Source of the DNA: Paraburkholderia antibiotica
Lineage (GTDB): Bacteria; Pseudomonadota; Gammaproteobacteria; Burkholderiales; Burkholderiaceae
Direction: 5' to 3'
Length of the DNA stretch: 50,427 bases
NCBI RefSeq assembly: GCF_012927125.1
Contig: NZ_JABBFZ010000031.1
Coordinates: 1 to 50,427, forward strand
Shown one piece after another: positions 8,349 to 17,660 of the stretch. The position numbers and the translations under genes are program-made. How positions within the stretch are numbered: the stretch's first letter is position 1; each line of letters starts with the position of its first letter. A model generated the notes under the pieces. It was given only the letters and a program-made list of their open reading frames with translations. It was not told where the DNA came from and did not search any database.

Positions 8349-8777
8349 GTGTTCCAAGGGGCGTCGGCGCTGACGCTCGATGCGAAAGGGCGGATGTCGA
8401 TTCCCTCTCGTTATCGGGATGCGCTGCAGACACAGGCAGAGGGCCGGGTGACGATCACCAAGCACCCGGACGGCTGCCTGTTGCTCTTTCCTCGCCCCGA
8501 ATGGGAAATCTTCCGTGACAAGGTCGACAAGCTGCCCATGAACGCAGCCTGGTGGAAACGCATTTTTCTCGGCAACGCAATGGATGTGGATATGGACGGC
8601 GCAGGCCGTGTGCTCGTGTCGCCGGAGTTGCGTGCGGCGGGCTCGCTGGAGAAAGAAGTGACCTTGCTCGGCATGGGTCGTCACTTCGAATTATGGGACG
8701 CACAGATTTACGCCGCGAAGGAACAGGCGGCGATCGCCGAGGGCATGCCCGACGCGTTGAAAGACTTCACGTTCTGA
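8349..8777 (+). CDS. mraZ: Transcriptional regulator MraZ
   Basis: Protein of 142 aa, the usual length. It is a DNA-binding protein with two swapped-hairpin AbrB-like domains that forms ring oligomers and represses the dcw cluster in E. coli. Both hallmark DxxxR motifs are present: DAKGR (residues 11-15) and DGAGR (83-87). The start is GTG at 8349, where the protein begins MFQGASALTLDAKGR as in relatives, with GGGGAGAG upstream. It is the first gene of the cluster, 15 bases before rsmH. Confidence 0.96.
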   Translation: MFQGASALTLDAKGRMSIPSRYRDALQTQAEGRVTITKHPDGCLLLFPRPEWEIFRDKVDKLPMNAAWWKRIFLGNAMDVDMDGAGRVLVSPELRAAGSLEKEVTLLGMGRHFELWDAQIYAAKEQAAIAEGMPDALKDFTF

Positions 8778-8792
8778 TCGCGGCTTAACTTT

Positions 8793-9746
8793 ATGGCATC
8801 TGCGATGGGAAATGAATTGCAGCATCGCACGGTGCTGTTGAACGAAGCGGTCGATGCGCTGATCACGCGCGCCGACGGCACGTATGTGGACGGCACCTTC
8901 GGCCGTGGCGGCCATAGCCGCCTCGTGCTGGAGCGGCTGGGCGAAGCGGGGCGGCTGATCTCGTTCGACAAGGATCCGCTCGCGATCGCGACGGCGCAGA
9001 AGATCGCCGATCCGCGCTTTGCCATCGTGCACGAGAGTTTTGCTTCACTGCGCGCCGCGATGGCGGAGCGCGGGGTAGGGCGGGTGTCGGGCGTTTTGCT
9101 GGACCTGGGCATATCGTCGCCGCAAATCGACGATCCGGAGCGGGGTTTCAGTTTCCGCGCCGACGGCCCGCTCGACATGCGGATGGACCCGACGCGCGGC
9201 GAGTCGGCGGCTGACTGGCTCGCGCGGGCCACGGTGCAGGAATTGACGGAGGTGATACGAGATTATGGGGAAGAACGGTTTGCTTTTCAGATTGCAAAGG
9301 CGCTTGTTGCTCGCCGGGCAGAGTCCGACCGTCTTGGGCCTCTCGTCAGCACGGGCGAGCTTGCCCAAATCGTGGCTAACGTCGTCAAAACCCGTGAGAA
9401 GGGCAAGGACCCGGCAACCCGCACCTTTCAGGCTATACGGATTCACGTCAATCAAGAGCTTGCGGAGCTGCAAGTCGTTCTAGAAGCAGCATTGTCGTTG
9501 TTGGAGCAAGGGGGGCGGCTGGTGGTCATCAGCTTTCATTCGCTCGAGGACCGGATCGTCAAGCGATTCCTGCAGGCGCACGCAAGCGCGCCGGCGGTCG
9601 ATCGCCGCCTGCCGATCCGCGCAGTCGACCTGCCGAGCCCTCCGCTCAAGATCATCGGCCGTGTATTCGCGAGCGACGCCGAAGTCGCCGACAACCCGCG
9701 CGCCCGCTCTGCCGTGATGCGTGTGGCGGAGCGGATCGCGCCATGA
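8793..9746 (+). CDS. rsmH: 16S rRNA (cytosine1402-N4)-methyltransferase RsmH
   Basis: Protein of 317 aa (also called MraW). It methylates N4 of C1402 in 16S rRNA using S-adenosylmethionine and fine-tunes the ribosomal P site. The SAM-binding glycine motif DGTFGRGGHS spans residues 33-42. LLDLGISSPQIDDPERGFSF and the C-terminal VVISFHSLEDRIVK signature are intact. I take the ATG at 8793; an in-frame ATG at 8805 is possible. The stop codon overlaps the ftsL start by 4 bases, implying translational coupling. Confidence 0.96.
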   Translation: MASAMGNELQHRTVLLNEAVDALITRADGTYVDGTFGRGGHSRLVLERLGEAGRLISFDKDPLAIATAQKIADPRFAIVHESFASLRAAMAERGVGRVSGVLLDLGISSPQIDDPERGFSFRADGPLDMRMDPTRGESAADWLARATVQELTEVIRDYGEERFAFQIAKALVARRAESDRLGPLVSTGELAQIVANVVKTREKGKDPATRTFQAIRIHVNQELAELQVVLEAALSLLEQGGRLVVISFHSLEDRIVKRFLQAHASAPAVDRRLPIRAVDLPSPPLKIIGRVFASDAEVADNPRARSAVMRVAERIAP

Positions 9747-10090
9747 ACCGTCTCAATATCTTCCTGCTGATCATCGTGATGGGCTGTGCTTTGTCGGTGG
9801 TCAACGCGACCAATCAGCAGCGTCAGATCTTTATCCAGTTGCAGCGCGCCCAGTCGCAGGAGCGCCAGCTGCAGCAGGACTATTCGCAGCTTCAATATCA
9901 GCAGAGCGCGCTGTCCAAAACCTCGCGCATCGAACAGATCGCCACCGCGTCGCTGAAGATGCAATCGGTCACGACAGGCCGCACCCAATACCTGACGCTC
10001 GACCCGGGCGCCGCGAAAGCCGAGGACGCGCCCATTCCGACTTCCGCTCCGGCCTCGGCGCCGGCGACCCGTCGCGGAGGCGCGCGATGA
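9743..10090 (+). CDS. ftsL: Cell division protein FtsL
   Basis: Protein of 115 aa. It is a bitopic inner-membrane divisome protein that pairs with FtsB and FtsQ and activates FtsWI. One transmembrane helix near the N terminus (about residues 4-22) is followed by a Gln/Leu-rich periplasmic coiled coil (about 25-75) and a Pro/Ala-rich tail. Sequence conservation in FtsL is low, and identification rests on topology, size and place between rsmH and ftsI. It overlaps both neighbours by 4 bases (ATGA). Confidence 0.94.
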   Translation: MNRLNIFLLIIVMGCALSVVNATNQQRQIFIQLQRAQSQERQLQQDYSQLQYQQSALSKTSRIEQIATASLKMQSVTTGRTQYLTLDPGAAKAEDAPIPTSAPASAPATRRGGAR

Positions 10091-11952
10091 AAAAATCGTC
10101 GGGGCACAAGAGCGTCGCGTTTTCGGCTAACCCGATCCTGTCGGTGCGTCTGCCGATGTGGCGCTCGAAGCTCGTCGTGTTCATGCTGTTCATGGCGTTC
10201 GTCGCGCTCGCCGCGCGCGCGTTCTGGATTCAGGGCCCGGGCAACGCGTTCTATCTGAAGCAGGGCGAAATCCGCTACCAGCGCCGCATCGAACTGCCGG
10301 CCACGCGCGGCAAGATTCTCGACCGCAACGGCCTCGTGCTCGCCACGAGTCTGCCGGTGCGCGCCATCTGGGCGATTCCCGAATCGGTGCCCGACGACCT
10401 CGGCGCGGACAAGCTCGCCGCGCTCGGCAAGCTGCTCGGCATGAGCCAGAAGGAGTTGCGCACCAAGCTGTCGGAAGACAAGACCTTCGTCTACGTGAAG
10501 CGCCAGGTGCCGGTCGACGTCGCGGAAAAAGTCGCCGCGCTCGACATCCCCGGCATCTACGCGCGCGACGAATACAAGCGCTTCTATCCGGAAGGCGAGA
10601 TCACCGCTCACCTGATCGGCTTCACGAACGTCGAGGACGAGGGCCAGGAGGGCGTCGAGCTCGGCGACCAGAAGCTGCTCGCGGGCATGTCCGGCAGCCG
10701 TCGTGTGATCAAGGACCGGATGGGCCACATCATCGAGGACGTGGACGAGCAGGTCGTGCCGCACAACGGCCAGGACGTCGATCTGTCGATCGACAGCAAG
10801 ATCCAGTACATCGCCTACACGAACCTGAAAGCGTCGGTCGAGAAATTCAAGGCGAAGGCCGGCGCGGCGATGGTGATCGACGTGCGCACCGGCGAAGTGC
10901 TCGCGCTCGTCAATTATCCGACCTACAACCCGAACGACCGCTCGCATCTGACCGGCGACCAGCTGCGCAACCGCATCCTGACCGACACGTTCGAGCCGGG
11001 CTCGATCATGAAGCCGTTCACGGTGTCGCTCGCGCTCGATCTGCACCGCGTAACGCCGACTACACTGGTGGATACGGGCAACGGGCACTTCGTTCTCGAC
11101 GGTGCGCCGATTACCGACGACAGCGGCTTCGGCGTGCTGACGGTCGGCGGCGTGATCCAGAAGTCGAGCAACATCGGCGCGACCAAGATCGCGATGCAGC
11201 TGCGGCCCGAAGAGATGTGGAATATGTATACCAGCATCGGTCTCGGCCAGGCGCCGAAGGTCGGTTTCCCCGGCGCGGCGGCGGGCCGTCTGCGTCCGTG
11301 GAAAAGCTGGCGCCGCATCGAGCAGGCGACGATGTCGTACGGCTATGGCCTGTCGGTGTCGCTGTTCCAGCTCGGCCGCGCGTACACCGCGATCGCACAC
11401 GACGGCGAAATCATGCCGGTGACGATCTTCCATCAGCCGGGCGATCAGCCGGCCACCGGTCCGCAGATCTTCTCGCCGACGACCGCGCGCGAAGTGCGCG
11501 CGATGCTCGAAACCGTGGTGTCGGCGCAAGGCACGTCGCCGGACGCGGCGGTGCCCGGCTATCGCGTCGGCGGCAAGAGCGGTACCGCGTACAAGCACGG
11601 TCCGCACGGCTACGACCACTCCAAATACCGCGCGTCGTTCGTCGGCATGGCGCCGATGCCGAATCCGCGCATCGTCGTCGCGGTATCGGTCGACGAACCG
11701 ACGGCCGGCAGCCACTTCGGCGGCCAGGTGTCGGGCCCGGTGTTCTCGGGCATCGTCGGCGATACGCTGCGCGCGCTGAATGTGCCGCCCGACATGCCGG
11801 TCAAGCAGATGGTGGTGTCTGACGATTCGGCGCCGCCCGCGCCCGGCGCGCCGGCCACGCAAGCGCAGGCGAAGAAGCTGCCGACCAGTGCCGGCGTGAA
11901 GAAGATGACCATTTCCGCCAATACGAAGAATCATCCGGGAGTCGAGCGATGA
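10087..11952 (+). CDS. ftsI: Peptidoglycan D,D-transpeptidase FtsI (PBP3)
   Basis: Protein of 621 aa, the septum-specific class B penicillin-binding protein that cross-links peptidoglycan with FtsW. It has a cytoplasmic tail, one membrane anchor (about residues 28-46), a PBP dimerisation domain, then the transpeptidase domain. The active-site triads are Ser306-x-x-Lys309 (GSIMKPF), Ser360-Ser-Asn362 and Lys497-Ser-Gly-Thr500. The C-terminal ~40 residues are Pro/Ala/Lys-rich and dispensable-looking. I chose ATG 10087 because it overlaps the ftsL stop by 4 bases; the frame is open further upstream, but that is ftsL DNA. The stop overlaps murE by 4 bases. Confidence 0.96.
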   Translation: MKKSSGHKSVAFSANPILSVRLPMWRSKLVVFMLFMAFVALAARAFWIQGPGNAFYLKQGEIRYQRRIELPATRGKILDRNGLVLATSLPVRAIWAIPESVPDDLGADKLAALGKLLGMSQKELRTKLSEDKTFVYVKRQVPVDVAEKVAALDIPGIYARDEYKRFYPEGEITAHLIGFTNVEDEGQEGVELGDQKLLAGMSGSRRVIKDRMGHIIEDVDEQVVPHNGQDVDLSIDSKIQYIAYTNLKASVEKFKAKAGAAMVIDVRTGEVLALVNYPTYNPNDRSHLTGDQLRNRILTDTFEPGSIMKPFTVSLALDLHRVTPTTLVDTGNGHFVLDGAPITDDSGFGVLTVGGVIQKSSNIGATKIAMQLRPEEMWNMYTSIGLGQAPKVGFPGAAAGRLRPWKSWRRIEQATMSYGYGLSVSLFQLGRAYTAIAHDGEIMPVTIFHQPGDQPATGPQIFSPTTAREVRAMLETVVSAQGTSPDAAVPGYRVGGKSGTAYKHGPHGYDHSKYRASFVGMAPMPNPRIVVAVSVDEPTAGSHFGGQVSGPVFSGIVGDTLRALNVPPDMPVKQMVVSDDSAPPAPGAPATQAQAKKLPTSAGVKKMTISANTKNHPGVER

Positions 11953-13517
11953 GCGCGCTGCGCGAGCAACATCCAGCGCACCGGCAAATCGCCGACGCCC
12001 TCGCCTGGCTGCACGCGCACGTGCAGCCAGGCGCGCATCTGCACGCCGACACGCGCACGATCGCGGCCGGTGACGCGTTCTTCGCGTACGCGGTCGACGG
12101 CGCGGACAACCGCCCGCACATCGCCAACGCGCTCGAGCGCGGCGCGCTCGCCGTGCTGGTGCAACCGGAAGGCTTCGGCGGCACGCTCGACGCTTCGGTC
12201 GCGCACGCGGTGCCGGCGCTGAACGAACTCGCCGGCACGATCGCGAGCGCGTGGTATCGCGATCCGAGCGACGCGATGCTCGCGGTCGGCATTACCGGCA
12301 CCAACGGCAAGACCTCGTGCAGCCAGTGGATCGCGTCGGCGCTCTGCGCGGTCGGCACGCGCTGCGCGATTGTCGGCACGCTCGGCAGCGGTTTTCCGGG
12401 CCAGCTGGCGCACACCGGTTTCACGACGCCCGACGCGCCGCAACTGCAACGCAGCCTCGCGCAATTGCGTGAAGCGGGCGCGAGAGCGGTGGCGATGGAA
12501 GTGTCGTCGCATGCGCTGCATCAGGGGCGCGTGAACGGCACGTCGTTCGACATCGCCGTGTTCACGAATCTGACGCAGGACCATCTCGACTATCACGGCA
12601 CGTTCGACGCGTACGAAGCCGCGAAGGCGCGTCTGTTCGCGTGGCCTGAGCTGCGCGCGGCCGTGATCAATCGCGACGATGTCGCCGGCCGGCGTCTGCT
12701 CGCGAGCACGCGCGGTCATGCGCGCACGATCGCGTACGGCGTCGAAGCCGGACAAGGCAACGCCGGAGCCAACGCCAACGACGCGCCGCAAGCCGACGCC
12801 TGGCTCGTCGCGTCGAACGTGCGCGCGATGGCCACCGGCACCGCGTTCCATCTCGACACGTCGGATTGGGGCAAGACCGAAGTCGAAGTACAAACGCTCG
12901 GCCTCTTCAACGTCAGCAATCTGCTCGCGGTGCTCGGCGTGCTGCTCGCCGCCGATGTGCCGTTCAACGTCGCGCTCGCCGAACTCGCGAAGCTCGAGCC
13001 GGTGAACGGCCGCATGCAGCGCTTGGGCGGCCGTCTGCAGAACGACGAACCGCTCGTCGTGATCGATTACGCGCACACGCCCGACGCACTCGAAAAAACG
13101 CTCGAAGCACTGCGCCCGATCGCCACCGCGCGCGGCGGCGAACTCGTCTGCATGTTCGGCTGCGGCGGCGACCGCGATGCGACCAAGCGTCCGCTGATGG
13201 GCGCGATTGCCGAGCGCCTGGCGGACAGTGTCGTCGTGACGAGCGACAACCCGCGCGGCGAAGATCCGCTCGCGATCATCGGGCAAATTACCGCCGGCAT
13301 GGCGGACGCGTCGAAGGCACGCCGCATCGAGGACCGCGCGAGCGCGATCCTGCAGGCGATCCGCGGCGCGGCACGCGAAGACGTGATCGTGCTGGCCGGC
13401 AAGGGGCACGAAGCCACACAGGAAATCATGGGCAAGAAACGCGCTTTCTCCGATCAGGATCACGCCCGCCTCGCGCTCGCCGCGCGGGCCACGCACGCAC
13501 GCGGAGGTGGCGAATGA
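11949..13517 (+). CDS. murE: UDP-MurNAc-L-Ala-D-Glu:meso-DAP ligase MurE
   Basis: Protein of 522 aa that adds meso-diaminopimelate to the peptidoglycan precursor using ATP in the cytoplasm. The ATP-binding loop GTNGKTS is at residues 117-123. The DNPR motif (residues 433-436) that selects meso-DAP rather than lysine is present. The three Mur ligase domains are complete. It overlaps ftsI and murF by 4 bases on each side. Confidence 0.97.
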   Translation: MSALREQHPAHRQIADALAWLHAHVQPGAHLHADTRTIAAGDAFFAYAVDGADNRPHIANALERGALAVLVQPEGFGGTLDASVAHAVPALNELAGTIASAWYRDPSDAMLAVGITGTNGKTSCSQWIASALCAVGTRCAIVGTLGSGFPGQLAHTGFTTPDAPQLQRSLAQLREAGARAVAMEVSSHALHQGRVNGTSFDIAVFTNLTQDHLDYHGTFDAYEAAKARLFAWPELRAAVINRDDVAGRRLLASTRGHARTIAYGVEAGQGNAGANANDAPQADAWLVASNVRAMATGTAFHLDTSDWGKTEVEVQTLGLFNVSNLLAVLGVLLAADVPFNVALAELAKLEPVNGRMQRLGGRLQNDEPLVVIDYAHTPDALEKTLEALRPIATARGGELVCMFGCGGDRDATKRPLMGAIAERLADSVVVTSDNPRGEDPLAIIGQITAGMADASKARRIEDRASAILQAIRGAAREDVIVLAGKGHEATQEIMGKKRAFSDQDHARLALAARATHARGGGE

Positions 13518-14926
13518 GCATGTTCTCGTTGCGCGCGGCTGCCGCGCAGATTCCCGGCGCCACCGTGCTCGGTGACGACAGCGTGCGTTTCGAGCGCGTG
13601 TCGACCGACAGCCGCAGCGCCGGCCCCGGCGACCTGTTTATCGCGATCAAGGGCGATCGCTTCGACGCGCACGACTTCCTGCCGCAAGTCGCGACGCGCA
13701 ACGTCGCGGCCGTGCTGGCCGCGCGCACGCCGGAAAACTGGAACGTGCCGACGATCCGCGTCGCCGATACGCGCGCCGCGCTCGGCGCGCTCGCGCGTGG
13801 CTGGCGTCGTCAGTTCAGCCTGCCGCTCGTCGCGGTGACGGGCAGCAACGGCAAGACCACGGTCAAGGAAATGATCGCGTCGATCTTCGCGGCCGCGGTC
13901 GGCGCCGACGCGCGGCTCGCCACGGCCGGCAACTTCAACAACGACATCGGTCTGCCGCTTACGCTGTTTCGTCTGCACGCCGCGCATCGGCTCGCGGTGG
14001 TCGAACTCGGCATGAATCATCCGGGTGAAACCGAACTACTCGCGAAGCTCGCCGAGCCGACGGTTGCCGTCGTCAACAACGCGCAGCGCGAGCACCAGGA
14101 ATTCATGGCGACCGTCGAAGCGGTCGCGCTCGAACACGCGAGCGTGATTCACGCGCTGGCGCCGGACGGCACGGCCGTGTTCCCCGCCGACGACGCGTAC
14201 GCGAGCATCTGGCGCGTCGCCGCGACCGGCAACCGCATCCTCGATTTCGCGCTGAACAACGCCGAGCGCACGACCGAAGCCGCAGTGACGGGCCGGTTCG
14301 ACGGCAAGCGCCTGAGCATCGACACGCCGCAAGGCCACCTCGACGTCACGCTGCAGGTGCTCGGCGATCACAACGCGCACAACGCGCTCGCCGCAACCGC
14401 GGCCGCGCTCGCCGCGGGCGTGTCGCTCGACGCGATCCAGCGCGGGCTCGAATCGTTCGGCGCGGTGAAGGGCCGTCTGCAGGTCAAGCAGGCGGCGCTC
14501 GGCGCGCTCGCCGGCGCGACCGTGATCGACGACACCTACAACGCCAATCCCGATTCGATGCGCGCGGCGATCGACGTGCTCGCATCGCGTGCGTCGCCGC
14601 GTGTGCTCGTGATGGGCGACATGGGCGAGGTCGGCGACAACGGTCCGGCGTTTCACCGCGAAATCGGTGCGTACGCGAAAGAGCGCGGGATCGATGCGCT
14701 GTATGCGATGGGCGACGCGTCGCGCGACGCCTGTACCGCGTACGGCGCGGGCGCGCAGCACGTCGCCGATGTCGGCGCGCTGGTCGCGCAACTGGAACAG
14801 GCCGGCTTCGGTCCGGCCGCAACGTTTCTCGTGAAAGGCTCGCGCTTCATGCAGATGGAGCGCGTGGTGGACGCCGTTACGAGTCCACAACCCAACGCCG
14901 CGGGCACGACGCCCGCGGCACATTGA
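13514..14926 (+). CDS. murF: UDP-MurNAc-tripeptide:D-Ala-D-Ala ligase MurF
   Basis: Protein of 470 aa that completes the UDP-MurNAc-pentapeptide by adding the D-Ala-D-Ala made by Ddl. The ATP loop GSNGKTT lies at residues 110-116, followed by the NFNNDIGLP and ELGMNHPGE segments typical of MurF. The C-terminal domain contains DDTYNANPDSM. I chose ATG 13514, which overlaps the murE stop by 4 bases. The frame is open far upstream, but that overlaps murE. A GC-rich hairpin (14897-14919) sits in the last codons. Confidence 0.97.
   Translation: MSMFSLRAAAAQIPGATVLGDDSVRFERVSTDSRSAGPGDLFIAIKGDRFDAHDFLPQVATRNVAAVLAARTPENWNVPTIRVADTRAALGALARGWRRQFSLPLVAVTGSNGKTTVKEMIASIFAAAVGADARLATAGNFNNDIGLPLTLFRLHAAHRLAVVELGMNHPGETELLAKLAEPTVAVVNNAQREHQEFMATVEAVALEHASVIHALAPDGTAVFPADDAYASIWRVAATGNRILDFALNNAERTTEAAVTGRFDGKRLSIDTPQGHLDVTLQVLGDHNAHNALAATAAALAAGVSLDAIQRGLESFGAVKGRLQVKQAALGALAGATVIDDTYNANPDSMRAAIDVLASRASPRVLVMGDMGEVGDNGPAFHREIGAYAKERGIDALYAMGDASRDACTAYGAGAQHVADVGALVAQLEQAGFGPAATFLVKGSRFMQMERVVDAVTSPQPNAAGTTPAAH
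14897..14919 (+). repeat. GC hairpin at the end of murF
   Basis: Perfect 9-bp stem GCCGCGGGC / GCCCGCGGC with a 5-base loop, ending 5 bases before the murF stop codon and 25 bases before mraY. It has no T-run, so it is not a standard terminator. It may stabilise or pause the transcript. Confidence 0.55.
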
Positions 14927-14944
14927 AATAAGAAGGACCGAAGC

Positions 14945-16114
14945 ATGCTACTGGCGCTGGCGCAATGGCTGCAGAATGACGCAAGCTTCTTGCGCGTGTT
15001 CAGTTATCTGACGTTTCGCGCGGTGATGGCGACCATCACCGCGTTGCTGATCGGGCTCGTCTGCGGCCCGGCGGTGATTCGCAAGCTGACCGCGATGAAG
15101 GTCGGCCAGGCCGTCCGCAAGGACGGTCCGCAAACCCACCTCGTCAAATCCGGCACGCCGACGATGGGCGGCGTGCTGATCCTGCTCGGCATCGGCGTGG
15201 CCACGCTGCTGTGGGCCGATCTGACCAACCGCTTCATCTGGATCGTGATACTCGTCACGTTCGGCTTCGGCGTGATCGGCTGGGTCGACGATTACCGCAA
15301 GGTCGTCTACAAGGACCCGCGCGGCATGTCGTCGCGCGAGAAGTATTTCTGGCAATCGGTGATCGGTCTGTTCGCGGCGGTTTATCTCGCGTTCAGCGTT
15401 TCCGAGGCGAGCAACGTGCGGGTGTTCGACCTGTTCATGGCATGGGTGCGCAGCGGCCTGTCGATGGGCCTGCCCGCGCGCGCCGACCTGCTGGTGCCGT
15501 TCTTCAAGTCGATCACCTATCCGCTCGGCGTGTGGGGCTTCATCGTGCTCACGTATCTGGTGATCGTCGGCGCGAGCAACGCGGTGAACCTGACCGACGG
15601 CCTCGACGGCCTCGTGATCATGCCGGTCGTGCTGGTCGGCGCCTCGCTCGGCGTGTTCGCATACGTGATGGGCAGCTCGGTCTATTCGAAGTACCTGCTG
15701 TTTCCGCACATTCCCGGCGCGGGTGAATTGCTGATCTTCTGTTCGGCGATGGGGGGCGCGGGTCTGGCGTTCCTGTGGTTCAACACGCACCCGGCGCAGA
15801 TGTTCATGGGCGATGTCGGCGCGCTCGCACTCGGCGGTGCGCTCGGCACGGTCGCGGTGATCGTGCGTCAGGAAATCGTGCTGTTCATCATGGGCGGCAT
15901 TTTCGTCGCGGAAACGCTGTCAGTGATGCTGCAGGTCACGTGGTTCAAATACACCAAGCGCCGGTTCGGCGAAGGGCGGCGCTTCTTCAAGATGGCGCCG
16001 CTGCATCACCATTTCGAATTGTCGGGCTGGAAGGAAACGCAGGTGGTCGTGCGTTTCTGGATCATCACGTTGATGTTGTGTCTGTTCGGTTTGTCCACAC
16101 TCAAGCTGCGTTAA
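14945..16114 (+). CDS. mraY: Phospho-MurNAc-pentapeptide transferase MraY
   Basis: Protein of 389 aa, a polytopic inner-membrane enzyme (about ten helices) that moves phospho-MurNAc-pentapeptide onto undecaprenyl phosphate to make lipid I. Conserved segments include VRKDGPQTHLVKSGTPTMGG near residues 57-76, DDYRK around 116-120, NAVNLTDGLDGL (catalytic Asp loop) near 216-227 and MAPLHHHFE near the C terminus. AAGAAGGA precedes the ATG. Confidence 0.97.
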   Translation: MLLALAQWLQNDASFLRVFSYLTFRAVMATITALLIGLVCGPAVIRKLTAMKVGQAVRKDGPQTHLVKSGTPTMGGVLILLGIGVATLLWADLTNRFIWIVILVTFGFGVIGWVDDYRKVVYKDPRGMSSREKYFWQSVIGLFAAVYLAFSVSEASNVRVFDLFMAWVRSGLSMGLPARADLLVPFFKSITYPLGVWGFIVLTYLVIVGASNAVNLTDGLDGLVIMPVVLVGASLGVFAYVMGSSVYSKYLLFPHIPGAGELLIFCSAMGGAGLAFLWFNTHPAQMFMGDVGALALGGALGTVAVIVRQEIVLFIMGGIFVAETLSVMLQVTWFKYTKRRFGEGRRFFKMAPLHHHFELSGWKETQVVVRFWIITLMLCLFGLSTLKLR

Positions 16115-16117
16115 GCG

Positions 16118-16132
16118 GCGCGCGAAGTTAAG
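16118..16132 (+). repeat. 15-base word shared by mraY-murD and ftsW-murG spacers
   Basis: GCGCGCGAAGTTAAG occurs here and at 18973-18987, where it forms the right arm of a hairpin. Here it lies 3 bases after the mraY stop codon and just before the murD ribosome-binding site, without the left arm. Confidence 0.5.
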
Positions 16133-16145
16133 GAAAAGGAAGGCG

Positions 16146-17660
16146 ATGTTCGGCGAGAAGTTTCGGGATCGGCAAAAGCCGATGGTGCTCGTGCTGGGAC
16201 TGGGTGAATCCGGTCTCGCGATGGCGCGTTGGTGCGCCAGGCACGGCTGTCGGCTGCGCGTGGCGGATACGCGCGAGGTGCCGCCGAACCTGTCGGCGCT
16301 CGAAGCGCATGGCGTCGATGCCGATTTCGTCGGCGGTCCGTTCGGTTCGGCGCTGCTCGACGGCGTCGAACTGGTCGCGATCAGTCCGGGCCTGTCGCCG
16401 CTTGCCGCCGAACTGCTGCCGCTGATCACGGCCGCGCGCGAGCAGGGCATTCCGGTGTGGGGCGAGCTCGAACTGTTTTCGCAGGCGCTGCGCACGCTCG
16501 GCGAGTCCGGCTACGCGCCGAAGGTGATCGCGATCACCGGCACCAACGGCAAGACCACGACCACGAGCCTGACCGGCCTGCTGTGCGAACGCGCGGGCAA
16601 GAGGGTCGCGGTGGCGGGCAACATCAGCCCGTCGCTGCTCGACAAGCTGTCCGAAGCGATCGACCAGACCGCGCTGCCCGACGTGTGGGTGCTCGAACTG
16701 TCGAGCTTCCAGCTGGAGACCTCGCACACGTTCTCGCCGGATGCGGCGGTGGTGCTGAATATCACGCAGGATCACCTGGACTGGCACGGCGGCCTCGATG
16801 CCTACGCGGCCGCGAAGGGTCGCATCTTCGGTACACAGACGGTGCGCGTGCTGAATCGCGACGACGCGCGCGTGATGTCGCTCGCGCCTTCCGGCTCGAG
16901 CGAAGCGGACGTGATCACGTTCGGCGTCACCGAACCGAAGAACCCCGGCGACTACGGCTTGCTGCGCGACAACGGCATGGTGTGGCTGGTCGAAGCGCAC
17001 GATCGCGACGCAACCGACGAACCCGCGCCGAAGCGCCGTCGCAAGAACGAAGCTGCCGCGACGCCGGACCTCGCGCTGAAGCGCCTGATGCCCGCCGACG
17101 CACTGCGTATCCGCGGTCTGCACAACGCCGCGAACGCGCTGGCCGCGTATGCGCTCGCGCGCGCGAGCGGCCTGCCCGGCGCGCCGCTGCTGCACGGTCT
17201 GCGCGAGTATCGCGGCGAGCCGCATCGGGTGGAGCTGATCGCGTCGATCGACGGCATTGACTACGTCGACGACAGCAAGGGTACCAACGTCGGCGCGACG
17301 GTTGCCGCGCTCGATGGCCTCGCGCAGCGCGTCGTGCTGATCGCCGGCGGCGACGGCAAGGGCCAGGAATTCGAGCCGCTCGCAGCACCCGTGATGCGCT
17401 GGTGCCGCGCGGTGATGCTGATCGGGCGGGACGCGCCGCAGATTCGCGCGGCGCTCGAACATAGCGGCGTCGCGATGACCGATCACGCCACGCTGGAAGA
17501 CGCGACGCGCGCGGCCACTGCGCTCGCGCAGCCCGGCGACGTGGTGCTGCTGTCGCCCGCGTGCGCCAGCTTCGACATGTTCAAGGGTTACGCGCACCGT
17601 GCGGCGGTATTTCGCGGCACGGTCGAAGACATCGCGGCCGAACGGGGGACGATGATATGA
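16146..17660 (+). CDS. murD: UDP-MurNAc-L-Ala:D-Glu ligase MurD
   Basis: Protein of 504 aa that adds D-glutamate to UDP-MurNAc-L-Ala. The ATP loop GTNGKTTTT is at residues 132-140, and DDSKGTNVGAT and the C-terminal LSPACASFDMFKGYAHR segment are intact. It is longer than E. coli MurD (about 438 aa), partly through a charged insertion near residues 283-312 that includes the basic stretch PKRRRKNE. AAGGAAAAGGAAGG gives a strong ribosome-binding site. The stop overlaps ftsW by 4 bases. The preceding spacer shares a 15-base word with the ftsW-murG region. Confidence 0.96.
   Translation: MFGEKFRDRQKPMVLVLGLGESGLAMARWCARHGCRLRVADTREVPPNLSALEAHGVDADFVGGPFGSALLDGVELVAISPGLSPLAAELLPLITAAREQGIPVWGELELFSQALRTLGESGYAPKVIAITGTNGKTTTTSLTGLLCERAGKRVAVAGNISPSLLDKLSEAIDQTALPDVWVLELSSFQLETSHTFSPDAAVVLNITQDHLDWHGGLDAYAAAKGRIFGTQTVRVLNRDDARVMSLAPSGSSEADVITFGVTEPKNPGDYGLLRDNGMVWLVEAHDRDATDEPAPKRRRKNEAAATPDLALKRLMPADALRIRGLHNAANALAAYALARASGLPGAPLLHGLREYRGEPHRVELIASIDGIDYVDDSKGTNVGATVAALDGLAQRVVLIAGGDGKGQEFEPLAAPVMRWCRAVMLIGRDAPQIRAALEHSGVAMTDHATLEDATRAATALAQPGDVVLLSPACASFDMFKGYAHRAAVFRGTVEDIAAERGTMI

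Noticed and set aside
8160..8684. A minus-strand frame covering the mraZ promoter
   Set aside because: It overlaps the mraZ coding region and operator repeats and shows no recognisable protein features.
9898..11934. A 678-codon minus-strand frame antisense to ftsL/ftsI
   Set aside because: It has the same GC-driven shadow pattern; ftsI is certain on the other strand.
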